Below are positions 1 to 6,387 of a stretch of 11,035 bases of DNA, piece after piece. Source of the DNA: VRUE01 sp036403515 (GTDB taxonomy: Bacteria > Actinomycetota > Thermoleophilia > Solirubrobacterales > 70-9); the NCBI GenBank assembly GCA_036403515.1, contig DASWQV010000097.1, forward strand, positions 1-11,035, given 5' to 3'. Made by a program: the position numbers and the translations under genes. Every line of letters starts with the position of its first letter. Position 1 is the stretch's first letter. The notes under the pieces were generated by a model. That model ran no database searches. It had not been told where the DNA came from and worked only from the letters and a program-made list of their open reading frames with translations.

Positions 1-139
1 CTTCCGCCGGCGCATGGCCGAGGTGCGCATGAACGACGCCGCACCCGCGCTGGCGCGCGCCGGCGTGCCGATAGCCGAGGCCGAAGGCTTCCCTGCCCAC
101 GCCGCCTCGATGCGGCTGCGTCAGAATCCCACGCCGTGA
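1..139 (+). CDS. hisD: Histidinol dehydrogenase, C-terminal end (partial)
   Basis: The window opens inside a reading frame that starts before base 1 (first full codon at base 2) and ends at the TGA at 137-139, leaving about 45 C-terminal residues. The visible end, LARAGVPIAEAEGFPAHAAS followed by MRLR, resembles the end of histidinol dehydrogenase, where an (A)EGL-x-AHA motif supplies C-terminal active-site residues. HisD oxidises L-histidinol to L-histidine with NAD in the last two steps of the pathway. Its stop overlaps the hisB GTG start in a GTGA, which fits a his operon and suggests translational coupling. Only the tail is visible, so the call rests on this short motif plus the neighbouring his genes. 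An aminotransferase (hisC) end is the main alternative, but the EGF-x-AHA motif argues against it. Confidence 0.75.
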   Translation, partial: FRRRMAEVRMNDAAPALARAGVPIAEAEGFPAHAASMRLRQNPTP

Positions 140-729
140 CGCGCACCGCCCAGATCCACCGCAAGACCGGCGAGACCGACGTCTCGCTCACGCTCGGCCT
201 CGATGGCAGCGGGCAAGGCACCCGCACCACCGGCGTCGGCTTCCTCGACCACATGCTCGACCTGCTCGCCCGCCACGGCAAGCTGGGGCTGCAGGTAGAG
301 GCGAACGGCGATCTCGAGACCGGGGCGCACCACACGGTGGAGGACGTCGGCATCGTGCTCGGGCAGGCGCTCGACGAGGCGCTCGGCGACCGGGCCGGGA
401 TCAGGCGCTACGGCTCGGCCGTGGTGCCGATGGACGAGTCGCTGGCCGAGTGCGCGATCGACATCTCCGGACGGCCGCTCTGCGTCTTCGACGCCGAGCT
501 GCCGGCGACCTCGATCGCCGGCTTCGACACCGAGCTGGCCGAGGAGTTCTTCCGCGCCGTCGCGAACAGCGCCAAAATGACCCTGCACGTCTCCGTCCGT
601 CATGGCGCCAACGCCCACCACATGATCGAGGCCTGCTTCAAGGCCTTCGCCCGCGCTCTGCGCGTGGCTGTCTCGATCGATCCCGAGGAGAGCGGCGTGC
701 CGTCGACCAAGGGGACTCTGAATGAATAG
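136..729 (+). CDS. hisB: Imidazoleglycerol-phosphate dehydratase
   Basis: HisB dehydrates imidazole glycerol phosphate to imidazole acetol phosphate, a cytoplasmic Mn-dependent step of histidine synthesis. The 197-residue product has the usual length of the monofunctional enzyme; there is no phosphatase domain. The metal-binding His motifs are all present: FLDHML at about residues 36-41, HHTVED at 65-70, and HGANAHHMIE at 156-165, followed by the C-terminal SxKG-type end (VPSTKGTL). The GTG start at 136 lies in the GTGA overlap with the hisD stop, and the protein begins MTRTAQIHRKTGETDV, as expected for the family (N-terminal R-x-T-x-ET-x-I/V). I see no strong Shine-Dalgarno sequence before it, so re-initiation after hisD is likely. 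The gene ends with TAG, and an 81-base gap separates it from hisH. Confidence 0.96.
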   Translation: MTRTAQIHRKTGETDVSLTLGLDGSGQGTRTTGVGFLDHMLDLLARHGKLGLQVEANGDLETGAHHTVEDVGIVLGQALDEALGDRAGIRRYGSAVVPMDESLAECAIDISGRPLCVFDAELPATSIAGFDTELAEEFFRAVANSAKMTLHVSVRHGANAHHMIEACFKAFARALRVAVSIDPEESGVPSTKGTLNE

Positions 730-750
730 ATGCCACCCCCTCTGCTTCCG

Positions 751-790
751 CGCGGGCGCGCTGGTCATACCCGGCGACCTCGCGCCCGCG
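751..790 (+). promoter_or_regulatory. GC-rich inverted repeat between hisB and hisH
   Basis: The ten bases at 751-760 (CGCGGGCGCG) are an exact reverse complement of 781-790 (CGCGCCCGCG), separated by 20 bases. The hairpin would sit in the hisB-hisH gap, 11 bases before the hisH Shine-Dalgarno sequence at 802-806. It has no T-run, so it is not a classical intrinsic terminator. It could modulate hisH translation or mRNA stability, or be a chance product of very GC-rich spacer DNA. Confidence 0.3.
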
Positions 791-810
791 TTCCCGCGTC
801 CGGAGGCGGC

Positions 811-1437
811 GTGACAACCCGGATCTGCATCCTCGACTACGGCATGGGCAACCTGCGCTCGGTCGAGAAGGCGCTCGAGCACGTCGGCGCCACGGCGACG
901 ATCGCCAATGACGCGGCGACGATCCGTGCCGCCGACGGCCTGATCCTGCCAGGCGTCGGCGCCTTTCCCAAGGCAATGGAGGGGATCCACGAGTTGGGCC
1001 TCGATGAGCTGGTTGGCGAGTGCCGCGACGCCGGTGTGCCGATTCTCGGCATCTGCCTCGGCCTGCAGCTGCTCTTTGGCTCGACCACCGAGCTGGGCGG
1101 GGCTGCCGGCCTCGGCCTCTTGAGCGGCGAGGTCGACGTCCTCGACGCGCCCGGCCTGAAGATTCCCCACATCGGTTGGGCCCCGGTGCGCTGGGAGAAG
1201 CAGTCGCGGCTGGTCGAGGGGATCGATTCCGAGACGCCCTTCTATCTGGTCCACTCCTTCGCGCCCCACCCGGGGTCGGACGATCTGCTGGGAACCACCA
1301 CCTACGGCAACCGCTTCGCCTGCGCGGCGGAGCGCGACAACGTCTTCGGCGTTCAGTTCCACCCCGAGAAGTCGAGCGCCGCGGGCCTCCGCCTGCTCTC
1401 CAATTTCGCCGGAATCTGCGCAGCCGTCCCGGCGTGA
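811..1437 (+). CDS. hisH: Imidazole glycerol phosphate synthase, glutaminase subunit HisH
   Basis: HisH hydrolyses glutamine and channels ammonia to HisF, which uses it to make imidazole glycerol phosphate and AICAR. The product is a class I glutamine amidotransferase of 208 residues, normal for the family. The N-terminus reads ICILDYGMGNLRSVEKAL. The nucleophile is Cys82 in GICLGLQLLF, and the His184-x-Glu186 pair lies in GVQFHPEKS. I chose the GTG at 811 because GGAGG lies at 802-806 and the protein then starts directly with the first beta strand. The frame is open back to an ATG at 730, immediately after the hisB stop, but that would add 27 Pro/Arg-rich residues unlike the family. The stop is fused to the hisA start in a GTGA overlap. 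Confidence 0.95.
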   Translation: MTTRICILDYGMGNLRSVEKALEHVGATATIANDAATIRAADGLILPGVGAFPKAMEGIHELGLDELVGECRDAGVPILGICLGLQLLFGSTTELGGAAGLGLLSGEVDVLDAPGLKIPHIGWAPVRWEKQSRLVEGIDSETPFYLVHSFAPHPGSDDLLGTTTYGNRFACAAERDNVFGVQFHPEKSSAAGLRLLSNFAGICAAVPA

Positions 1438-2174
1438 TCCTCTATCCGGCAATCGACATCCGCGGTGGTCAGGCGGTGCGGTTGATGCAGGGCGATTACG
1501 CGCGTGAGACGACCTACGACGCCGATCCGGTCGATGCGGCGAGGCGCTGGGCCGGCGAAGGGGCCGAGTTTCTGCATGTCGTCGACCTCGATGGGGCAAG
1601 GGCGGGTGCGCCCCAGAACCTCGAGGCGGCGAGGCGGATTGCCGCGGCGGTCGACTGCCCGATCCAGGTCGGGGGTGGGCTGCGTGACCTCGAGTCGCTC
1701 GCAGCGGTGCTCGATGCGGGCGCGGAGCGGGCAGTGATCGGCACCGCGGCCCTGCGTGATCCCGCCTTCCTCGCCGAGGCGCTGGAGAAGCACGGGGACC
1801 GCATCGTGGTCTCGGTCGACGCCCGCGACGGCAAGGTGGCGCTGGCGGGGTGGACGGAAGCGGGCGAGGAGGGAGTCGTCGAGGCCGTCGCGGAGCTGAG
1901 CTCCCGCGGCGCGGTGCGCTTCCTCTGCACCGCAATCGAGGTCGACGGAACGATGGAGGGGCCGGCCCTCGCGCAGTTGAATGAAATCGCGGCGGCCACC
2001 CAGGCCTCGCTGATCGCCTCCGGCGGCGTCGGCGACCTCTCGCACCTGCAAGCGCTTGCCAGCAAGGCTGCGCCGAACATAGAGGGGGCAATCGTGGGCA
2101 GGGCCCTCTATGAGCGCAAATTCACCGTCGCCGATGCTGTCGCGGCCCTACAGGTCGATCGGTGGTCGACTTAG
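1434..2174 (+). CDS. hisA: ProFAR isomerase HisA
   Basis: HisA is a (beta/alpha)8-barrel enzyme that isomerises ProFAR to PRFAR, the substrate of HisF-HisH. The 246-residue product begins ILYPAIDIRGGQAVRL, with catalytic Asp8, and has Asp129 in VVSVDARDGKVALAGW. Phosphate-binding segments VGGGLRD and ASGGVGDL are present. Thr166 and Asp171 lie in TAIEVDGTMEG, where most homologues read T(D/E)IxxDGT; the acidic second residue is Ala here. The LAGW segment looks like ordinary HisA rather than the RGRGW-type segment of dual-function actinobacterial PriA, but a role in tryptophan synthesis cannot be excluded by eye. GTG at 1434 is in the GTGA overlap with hisH. The frame is open much further upstream, but that part is hisH read in another frame. 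Confidence 0.94.
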   Translation: MILYPAIDIRGGQAVRLMQGDYARETTYDADPVDAARRWAGEGAEFLHVVDLDGARAGAPQNLEAARRIAAAVDCPIQVGGGLRDLESLAAVLDAGAERAVIGTAALRDPAFLAEALEKHGDRIVVSVDARDGKVALAGWTEAGEEGVVEAVAELSSRGAVRFLCTAIEVDGTMEGPALAQLNEIAAATQASLIASGGVGDLSHLQALASKAAPNIEGAIVGRALYERKFTVADAVAALQVDRWST

Positions 2175-2203
2175 TCGCCCATAGAGCGACCAAGTCGACC
2201 AAC
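2161..2203 (+). promoter_or_regulatory. Long inverted repeat spanning the hisA stop codon
   Basis: Bases 2161-2178 pair with 2186-2203 at 16 of 18 positions, with a 7-base loop (2179-2185). The core is ten uninterrupted pairs (2163-2172 with 2192-2201). The left arm contains the last hisA codons and its TAG stop; the right arm ends 12 bases before the hisF ATG at 2216. No T-run follows, so simple intrinsic termination is not well supported. An attenuating or RNA-processing hairpin, or a protein-binding palindrome, fits equally well. The structure is seen directly; the role is inferred. Confidence 0.45.
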
Positions 2204-2215
2204 TAGCCTTTGGCC

Positions 2216-3025
2216 ATGGTCCTAAAGCGGGTTATTCCCTGCCTTGACGTCGACGCTGGGCGCGTCGTCAAGGGGACGAACTTCGTCGGCTTGTCCGATG
2301 CGGGCGATCCGGTCGAGCTGGCGGAGCGCTACGACGCGGAGGGGGCCGACGAGCTCGTCTTCCTCGACATCACCGCCTCGCACGAGAAGCGCGACACGAT
2401 CGTCGAGCTGGCCCGGCGCACGGCCGACAATGTCTTCATCCCCTTCACGATTGGTGGGGGCATCCGGTCGGTCGAGGACGCCCAGGCGGTGCTCGACGCC
2501 GGCGCCGACAAGGTCTCGGTCAACTCGTCGGCGCTCGCACGGCCGGAGCTGCTCACGGAGCTGGCGGACCACTTCGGCGCCCAATGCGTGGTGATCGCCA
2601 TCGACGCCAAGCGGTCTGTGCCCGAGCTGGCCTCACCGACCTGCGCGGCGCCGCCGGGTTGGTTCGGGGATGCGATATGGGACGTCTACGTCAACGGCGG
2701 TCGCCAGAAGGTCGAGGATCGCGACGCCGTCTCCTGGGCCCGCGAGGCGACCGAGCGAGGGGCAGGCGAGGTCCTCCTGACCAGCATGGACCGCGACGGC
2801 ACCAACGACGGCTACGACATCGAGCTGACGCGGGCGGTTGCCGATGCGGTCGCCGTCCCGGTGATCGCCTCCGGCGGAGCGGGCACGCTCGATCACCTCA
2901 GCGAGGCGATCTCTTCCGGCAACGCCGATGCCGTCCTCTGCGCCTCGATCTTCCACTACGGCTCCTACACGGTGAATGAAGCCAAGGAGCGGATGGCGGC
3001 CGCGGGCATTCCGGTCCGACGTTAG
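2216..3025 (+). CDS. hisF: Imidazole glycerol phosphate synthase, cyclase subunit HisF
   Basis: HisF takes PRFAR and ammonia from HisH and produces imidazole glycerol phosphate and AICAR, the latter feeding purine synthesis. With the ATG at 2216 the protein has 269 residues and starts MVLKRVIPCLDVDAGRVVKG, placing the catalytic aspartates at the canonical Asp11 and Asp130 (in VIAIDAKR). Phosphate-binding stretches TIGGGIRS and IASGGAG and the LLTSMDRDGT segment are intact. A TTG at 2210 in the same frame is an alternative start; neither has a clear Shine-Dalgarno sequence. Just after Asp130, residues about 134-153 form a Pro/Ala/Trp-containing insert absent from the roughly 253-residue standard form, which accounts for the extra length. 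The gene follows a strong inverted repeat after hisA, so its expression may be partly uncoupled from hisA. Confidence 0.96.
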   Translation: MVLKRVIPCLDVDAGRVVKGTNFVGLSDAGDPVELAERYDAEGADELVFLDITASHEKRDTIVELARRTADNVFIPFTIGGGIRSVEDAQAVLDAGADKVSVNSSALARPELLTELADHFGAQCVVIAIDAKRSVPELASPTCAAPPGWFGDAIWDVYVNGGRQKVEDRDAVSWAREATERGAGEVLLTSMDRDGTNDGYDIELTRAVADAVAVPVIASGGAGTLDHLSEAISSGNADAVLCASIFHYGSYTVNEAKERMAAAGIPVRR

Positions 3026-3076
3026 GCGCGCCCCGGCGAAGCGTCACCCCTTTGCTCGGCATCCGAAGAGGCGATC

Positions 3077-4225
3077 ATGGTAAGCAACGCACCCATGTCG
3101 CCTTCCCGGGACCACACCGAGAGCATCGCCGAGGCGCTCGAGCACATGCATCCGGAGCTTGCCCGGCTGCGCGATCTGGAAGGCGATCCGGTTTACCTCG
3201 TCGGCGGCGCGGTGCGCGACCTCCTGCTCGGGCGGGGCCGGACGGACATCGATCTCGTCGTCGTCGGTGATGCCGAGGCGCTGGCCGCGCGACTTGGGGT
3301 CGACGTCGTCTCCTACGAGCGCTTCGGGACCGCCAAGGTGGTGCTGGACAGCCACGAGGTGGACATCGCGGCAGCGCGCTCGGAGAGCTATCCGCGGCCC
3401 GGCTCGTTGCCGGTCGTGGAACCAGCCGCCGGGCTCGATGCGGACCTGCGGCGAAGAGACTTCACGATCAACGCGATGGCAATCCCACTGCAGGGCGAGC
3501 CGCGGCTGATCGATCCGCACGGCGGGGAGGCGGATCTGGCGACGAAGCAGCTGCGCGTTCTCCACGAGCGCTCCTTTGTCGACGACCCGACGAGGGCGAT
3601 TCGCGGCGCCCGCTACGCCGCGCGCTTCGGCTTCGAGCTGGAGCCGAGAACGGCCGAGCTGCTGCGCGAAACGGACCTGAGCACGATCTCGGCCGACCGC
3701 CGCGATGCCGAGCTGCTCCGCCTTGCCGGCGAGGTCGAGGCGGTCCCGGCCCTGGCCCTGCTGGCGGAGTGGGGGCTGGTCGACCTGCGCGCGGGCGGCC
3801 TGGAGCTTGCGGCCGGCGCCGACGAGGTGCTCCAATCGAGCATCTGGGAGGACTTCGCGCCCCGTGAGCGCGCCGTTATCGCGGCCGCATTTAGTCCGGG
3901 CGGGGGGGAGGCACTGCTGGCAGATGCGCGGCCCGCCCGCCCGTCCGAGGCCGTTGCGCTGGCGGCTGGGCATGACCCGATCGAGCTCGTGCTGGCGCGG
4001 GCGCGCGGCGCCGAGTGGCTCGATCGCTACGTGGAGGAGTGGCGCGACGTCGCTCTCGAGATCGACGGCGACGACCTGATCGGTGCGGGGCTAGAGCAGG
4101 GCCCGGCCCTGGGCCGCGGTCTCGAGGCGGCCCTGCGGCGCAAGCTCGACGGTGAGATAAGCGGCCGCGACGAGGAGCTGTCCGTGGCCCTGGACGTCGC
4201 GAAGGGTGTCGATGGAGTGGCGTGA
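3077..4225 (+). CDS. cca: Class II tRNA nucleotidyltransferase / poly(A) polymerase family protein (CCA-adding type)
   Basis: Family members add the 3' CCA (or part of it) to tRNAs, or poly(A) to RNA, from NTPs. The 382-residue product has an N-terminal nucleotidyltransferase head: YLVGGAVRDLLLGR, then the metal-binding Asp57-x-Asp59 in TDIDLVVVG. The basic motif RRRDFTINAMAI is at about 125-136, and the DDPTRAIRGARYAARFGF region, which follows the nucleotide-recognition segment in the family, is at 169-186. A C-terminal segment around 335-370 (DLIGAGLEQGPALGRGL) matches the tail of tRNA nucleotidyltransferases. No HD phosphohydrolase motif is visible, and the protein is shorter than the roughly 480-residue actinobacterial CCA enzyme I would expect. 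It could therefore be a CCA-, A- or CC-adding enzyme. GAAGAGG at 3065-3071 supports the ATG at 3077. The 3' end overlaps the next gene by 14 bases. Confidence 0.85.
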   Translation: MVSNAPMSPSRDHTESIAEALEHMHPELARLRDLEGDPVYLVGGAVRDLLLGRGRTDIDLVVVGDAEALAARLGVDVVSYERFGTAKVVLDSHEVDIAAARSESYPRPGSLPVVEPAAGLDADLRRRDFTINAMAIPLQGEPRLIDPHGGEADLATKQLRVLHERSFVDDPTRAIRGARYAARFGFELEPRTAELLRETDLSTISADRRDAELLRLAGEVEAVPALALLAEWGLVDLRAGGLELAAGADEVLQSSIWEDFAPRERAVIAAAFSPGGGEALLADARPARPSEAVALAAGHDPIELVLARARGAEWLDRYVEEWRDVALEIDGDDLIGAGLEQGPALGRGLEAALRRKLDGEISGRDEELSVALDVAKGVDGVA

Positions 4226-5006
4226 GCGCGACGGCGTTCGTTGGTTGGAAGCGACGATGCCGGGGGCGAGGGCGGCCTTCTCCACCCGGATCGGTGGCGT
4301 CAGCCAGCCTCCTTTCGATGAGCTCAACCTGGGTCTGTTCACGGCGGACGAGCGGGGTGCGGTGGTCGAGAACCGGCGCCGGCTTGCCGGCGCGCTCGGC
4401 TTCCCACCCGAGCGGGTGGCAATCGGGCGGCAGATGCACGGACACGAGCTGGCGACTCACGCGGGGGCACAGGAGCCGAGCCCGTTCGCTGACCCCGGCA
4501 GCCCGATCCCCGAGGTCGACGGCCACCTCACCGCGTTGCGCGACCTTCCCCTGCTCGTCTTCGTCGCCGACTGCGTGCCGATCGCGCTTTCGGGCCCCGG
4601 CGGGGTCGCGATGCTGCACTGCGGCTGGCGCGGAATGGTCGCCGGCGATTCTGCCTCGCCCGGCCAAGCCAAGCGAGACACGACCGCCGGCCTGGTGGCG
4701 AGGGCTGCGGCCGCGGTCGGCGCCACCGACGCCGCGATCGGCCCCTCGATCAGGCCCTGTTGCTACGAGGTGGGAGAGGCGGTGCTCGGCGCCTTCGCCG
4801 GCCTGGGCCACGGCATCGCCGCCGGGCGGATGCTCGACCTGTCCGAGGTCGCCAGGCGCCTGCTGCTCCAGGGCGGCGTCGAGCGGATCGAGACCGCGCG
4901 CCTTTGCACCAGTTGCGAGCCGGAACTCTTCTTCTCCCACAGGCGCGACGCCAGTCTCACCGGACGCCAGGCTGGAGTCGTCTGGCGCGACGAAGAGGTT
5001 GGCTGA
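4212..5006 (+). CDS. pgeF: YfiH/PgeF-family protein (YlmD; polyphenol oxidase, purine nucleoside phosphorylase fold)
   Basis: This family (YfiH, YlmD, mammalian LACC1) binds a metal through a Cys/His site. Members have been described as multicopper oxidase-like, as purine nucleoside phosphorylase/adenosine deaminase enzymes, and in E. coli as editing mis-incorporated peptidoglycan serine (PgeF). The 264-residue product shows the family signature: AFSTRIGGVS near the start, RQMHGHEL with His76, DCVPIAL with Cys121, LHCGWRGMVAGD with His136, IGPSIRPCCYEVG, and FFSHRRDASLTGRQAGVVW at the end. These three residues should be the metal ligands. I chose the ATG at 4212 because GAAGGG lies at 4201-4206; a GTG at 4206 is the alternative. 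It overlaps the upstream nucleotidyltransferase gene and is followed 3 bases later by yggS, the same ylmD-ylmE order seen downstream of ftsZ in many Gram-positives. Confidence 0.93.
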   Translation: MEWRERDGVRWLEATMPGARAAFSTRIGGVSQPPFDELNLGLFTADERGAVVENRRRLAGALGFPPERVAIGRQMHGHELATHAGAQEPSPFADPGSPIPEVDGHLTALRDLPLLVFVADCVPIALSGPGGVAMLHCGWRGMVAGDSASPGQAKRDTTAGLVARAAAAVGATDAAIGPSIRPCCYEVGEAVLGAFAGLGHGIAAGRMLDLSEVARRLLLQGGVERIETARLCTSCEPELFFSHRRDASLTGRQAGVVWRDEEVG

Positions 5007-5009
5007 GCG

Positions 5010-5642
5010 ATGCCGGGACTGATCCACGGCCTCGATTCGGAGAAGATCACCGCCAATCTGGAGCGGGCGCGCGAGGTAGCCGGCCCCGGAGTCGAGATCC
5101 TCGCCGCAACCAAGTACGTGCCACTGGAGGAGATGGGGGCGCTGGCCGACGCCGGAGTCCGCCTCGTCGGCGAGAACCGCCAGCAGGACCTCCTCGCCAA
5201 GCACGAGCGCTGGGGCGACGCTTTCGAGTGGGACTTCATCGGCAACCTGCAGAGCCGCAAGGTGAAGCAGCTGCTGCCGGTTTGCCGCCTTATTCATTCG
5301 GTCGCGAGCGAGTCGGCGCTGACCCAGCTGGGCAACCATGGCGGTCCCGACGCCGAGATCCTGGTCGAGGTCAACATCGCCGGGGAGGAGGGCAAGGGCG
5401 GCGTCGCGCCGGCCGTGCTGGGAGCCTTCATCGAGCTCTCTCCGGTCCGCGTTTCCGGCCTGATGACGATGCCGCCGTTCAGCCAGGACCCCGAGGCTTC
5501 GCGTCCGCACTTCGCCCGGCTAAAGAAGCTTGCAGACGAGCATGGCCTCTCTCGCCTCTCCATGGGCACTTCGCAGGATTGGCGGGTCGCCGTCCAGGAG
5601 GGAGCAACCATCATCCGCTTGGGTACGGCGCTCTATATCTGA
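5010..5642 (+). CDS. yggS: YggS/PROSC-family pyridoxal 5'-phosphate binding protein (YlmE)
   Basis: YggS-type proteins bind PLP in a single TIM barrel resembling alanine racemase and help keep vitamin B6 and amino acid pools balanced; no catalytic activity is firmly assigned. The 210-residue product is slightly shorter than usual. The PLP lysine is Lys35 in ILAATKYVP, followed by GENRQQDLLAK, WDFIGNLQSRKVKQLL, the VSGLMTMPP strand, and the C-terminal phosphate-binding SMGTSQDWRVAVQEGAT plus RLGTALYI. The ATG at 5010 lies 3 bases after the pgeF stop; a GAAGAGG at 4992-4998 could serve as its ribosome site. The gene precedes sepF, matching the ylmD-ylmE-ylmF order of the FtsZ-linked cluster. 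A GC-rich hairpin follows its stop codon. Confidence 0.95.
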   Translation: MPGLIHGLDSEKITANLERAREVAGPGVEILAATKYVPLEEMGALADAGVRLVGENRQQDLLAKHERWGDAFEWDFIGNLQSRKVKQLLPVCRLIHSVASESALTQLGNHGGPDAEILVEVNIAGEEGKGGVAPAVLGAFIELSPVRVSGLMTMPPFSQDPEASRPHFARLKKLADEHGLSRLSMGTSQDWRVAVQEGATIIRLGTALYI

Positions 5643-5665
5643 CGCATCTCCGGCGGGTGGCGCGG

Positions 5666-5713
5666 GGAGGGGGCCGAGAACGGACGCCCTGCGCCCGCCC
5701 GCAGGCCCCCTCC
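5666..5713 (+). terminator. GC-rich terminator-like hairpin after yggS
   Basis: Bases 5666-5675 (GGAGGGGGCC) are the exact reverse complement of 5704-5713 (GGCCCCCTCC), with a 28-base GC-rich loop. It lies 23 bases after the yggS stop and 2 bases before the sepF -35 box, where a transcription boundary would be expected. No T-run follows, so it would be a non-canonical terminator or an RNA 3'-end stabiliser. The position supports this more than the sequence does. Confidence 0.4.
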
Positions 5714-5715
5714 AC

Positions 5716-5745
5716 ATGACAGGACCCGCCGGTCATGGCCATAAT
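5716..5745 (+). promoter_or_regulatory. Candidate sigma-70-type promoter for sepF
   Basis: ATGACA at 5716-5721 resembles the -35 consensus TTGACA (5 of 6), and CATAAT at 5740-5745 resembles the -10 consensus TATAAT (5 of 6). The spacer is 18 bases. Transcription would start near 5752, giving a leader of roughly 37 bases before the sepF ATG at 5789. The candidate lies just after the hairpin that follows yggS, so it could drive sepF-proC-yggT-lspA-rluD. Confidence 0.5.
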
Positions 5746-5756
5746 CCCTAGAGGAA

Positions 5757-5774
5757 TCGGCCTGCACGGGCCGA
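5757..5774 (+). promoter_or_regulatory. Short hairpin in the sepF leader
   Basis: TCGGCC at 5757-5762 pairs perfectly with GGCCGA at 5769-5774 around a 6-base loop. A Shine-Dalgarno-like GAGGA (5751-5755) lies immediately before it, while the sepF ATG is at 5789, too far for normal use. Folding would bring the two closer to each other. No other ribosome-binding sequence is visible before the ATG. The function is inferred. Confidence 0.3.
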
Positions 5775-5788
5775 AACACGCGTTAACC

Positions 5789-6334
5789 ATGGCCCTACGA
5801 GATACATGGCATCGAGCGCTGGTCTACTTCGGCCTTGCCGAGGATCACGACTACGGTCCCGAGTACGAAGACGACTTCGAGCCCGAAACGAGCTCCGAAG
5901 AAGCGTTCGATGCTCGCCGCGAGTCCGGCCAGGTTCGCCGCCTGCCGAGCTCGCGCCGCTCGCGCCGCGACGAGATCGACGACATCTTCGCCGACGACGA
6001 GCCGATCCAGGCCTCGCGGACCCGGACGCTGCGCCCGGTCGGCAACGGCGATTCAGACGTCCAGGTCCACCTCGTGATCCCACGAAACTTCAACGATGCC
6101 CAGCAGGTGGCCGACCAGTTCAAGCGCCAGGTGCCGGTCATCCTCAACCTGCAGACGACCGATCACGAGCTCTCGAAGCGGATGATCGACTTCTGCTCTG
6201 GGTTGACGTACTCCCTGGATGGCGGGATGCAGCGGATCGCCGAGAAGATCTTCCTGCTGACGCCCCGGAACGTCGAGGTCTCCGCTGAGGAGAAGGCTCG
6301 GCTGCTGGACAAAGGGTTCTTCAACCAGTCATAG
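5789..6334 (+). CDS. sepF: Cell division protein SepF
   Basis: SepF binds the C-terminal tail of FtsZ and anchors and bundles Z-ring filaments at the membrane. From the ATG at 5789 the product has 181 residues. It starts with a helix typical of the family membrane anchor (MALRDTWHRALVYFGLAED), then an acidic, Arg/Ser-rich linker to about residue 85, then the folded SepF domain. That domain runs from about residue 90 (VHLVIPRNF, followed by VILNLQ) through MIDFCSGLTYSLDGGMQ to the end strand KIFLLTPRNVEVS. The frame is open back to an ATG at 5735, but that start lies upstream of the expected transcription start and would add 18 residues ahead of the amphipathic helix. The gene follows pgeF and yggS, the ylmD-E-F arrangement. 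Confidence 0.95.
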   Translation: MALRDTWHRALVYFGLAEDHDYGPEYEDDFEPETSSEEAFDARRESGQVRRLPSSRRSRRDEIDDIFADDEPIQASRTRTLRPVGNGDSDVQVHLVIPRNFNDAQQVADQFKRQVPVILNLQTTDHELSKRMIDFCSGLTYSLDGGMQRIAEKIFLLTPRNVEVSAEEKARLLDKGFFNQS

Positions 6335-6353
6335 GTGGTGGTGGTGGTGGGGG
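6334..6353 (+). repeat. Short GGT tandem repeat followed by a G-run
   Basis: Directly at the sepF stop codon there are five GGT units (6334-6348) followed by five G (6349-6353). The tract lies in the 53-base sepF-proC gap. A G-quadruplex with two-layer G tracts is possible on the + strand. The repeat number may vary between strains. I see no clear Shine-Dalgarno sequence for proC in the rest of the gap. Confidence 0.5.
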
Positions 6354-6387
6354 ACCCTCCTCACCAGCGCGCGACTAGGCTTCGCTC

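Noticed and set aside
1020..1433. Upstream extension of the hisA frame inside hisH
   Set aside because: The extension is Arg/Pro-rich and unlike any barrel protein; the GTG at 1434 gives the canonical HisA N-terminus with Asp8.
121..2091. 656-residue open frame on the minus strand opposite hisB, hisH and hisA
   Set aside because: It is Arg/Pro-rich and low-complexity with no recognisable motif, and it lies antisense to three clear his genes. Long antisense frames are expected in GC-rich coding DNA.
3891..5510. 539-residue open frame on the minus strand opposite the cca-type gene, pgeF and yggS
   Set aside because: It mirrors three well-supported + strand genes and shows no conserved domain; it is a GC3-driven shadow.
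5735..5788. Earlier ATG for sepF
   Set aside because: It lies upstream of the predicted transcription start, has no ribosome site, and would precede the conserved membrane-anchoring helix.
6334..6353. GGT repeat as a contingency microsatellite controlling proC
   Set aside because: Only five units, outside any reading frame, and no promoter spacing it would alter; recorded only as a simple repeat.
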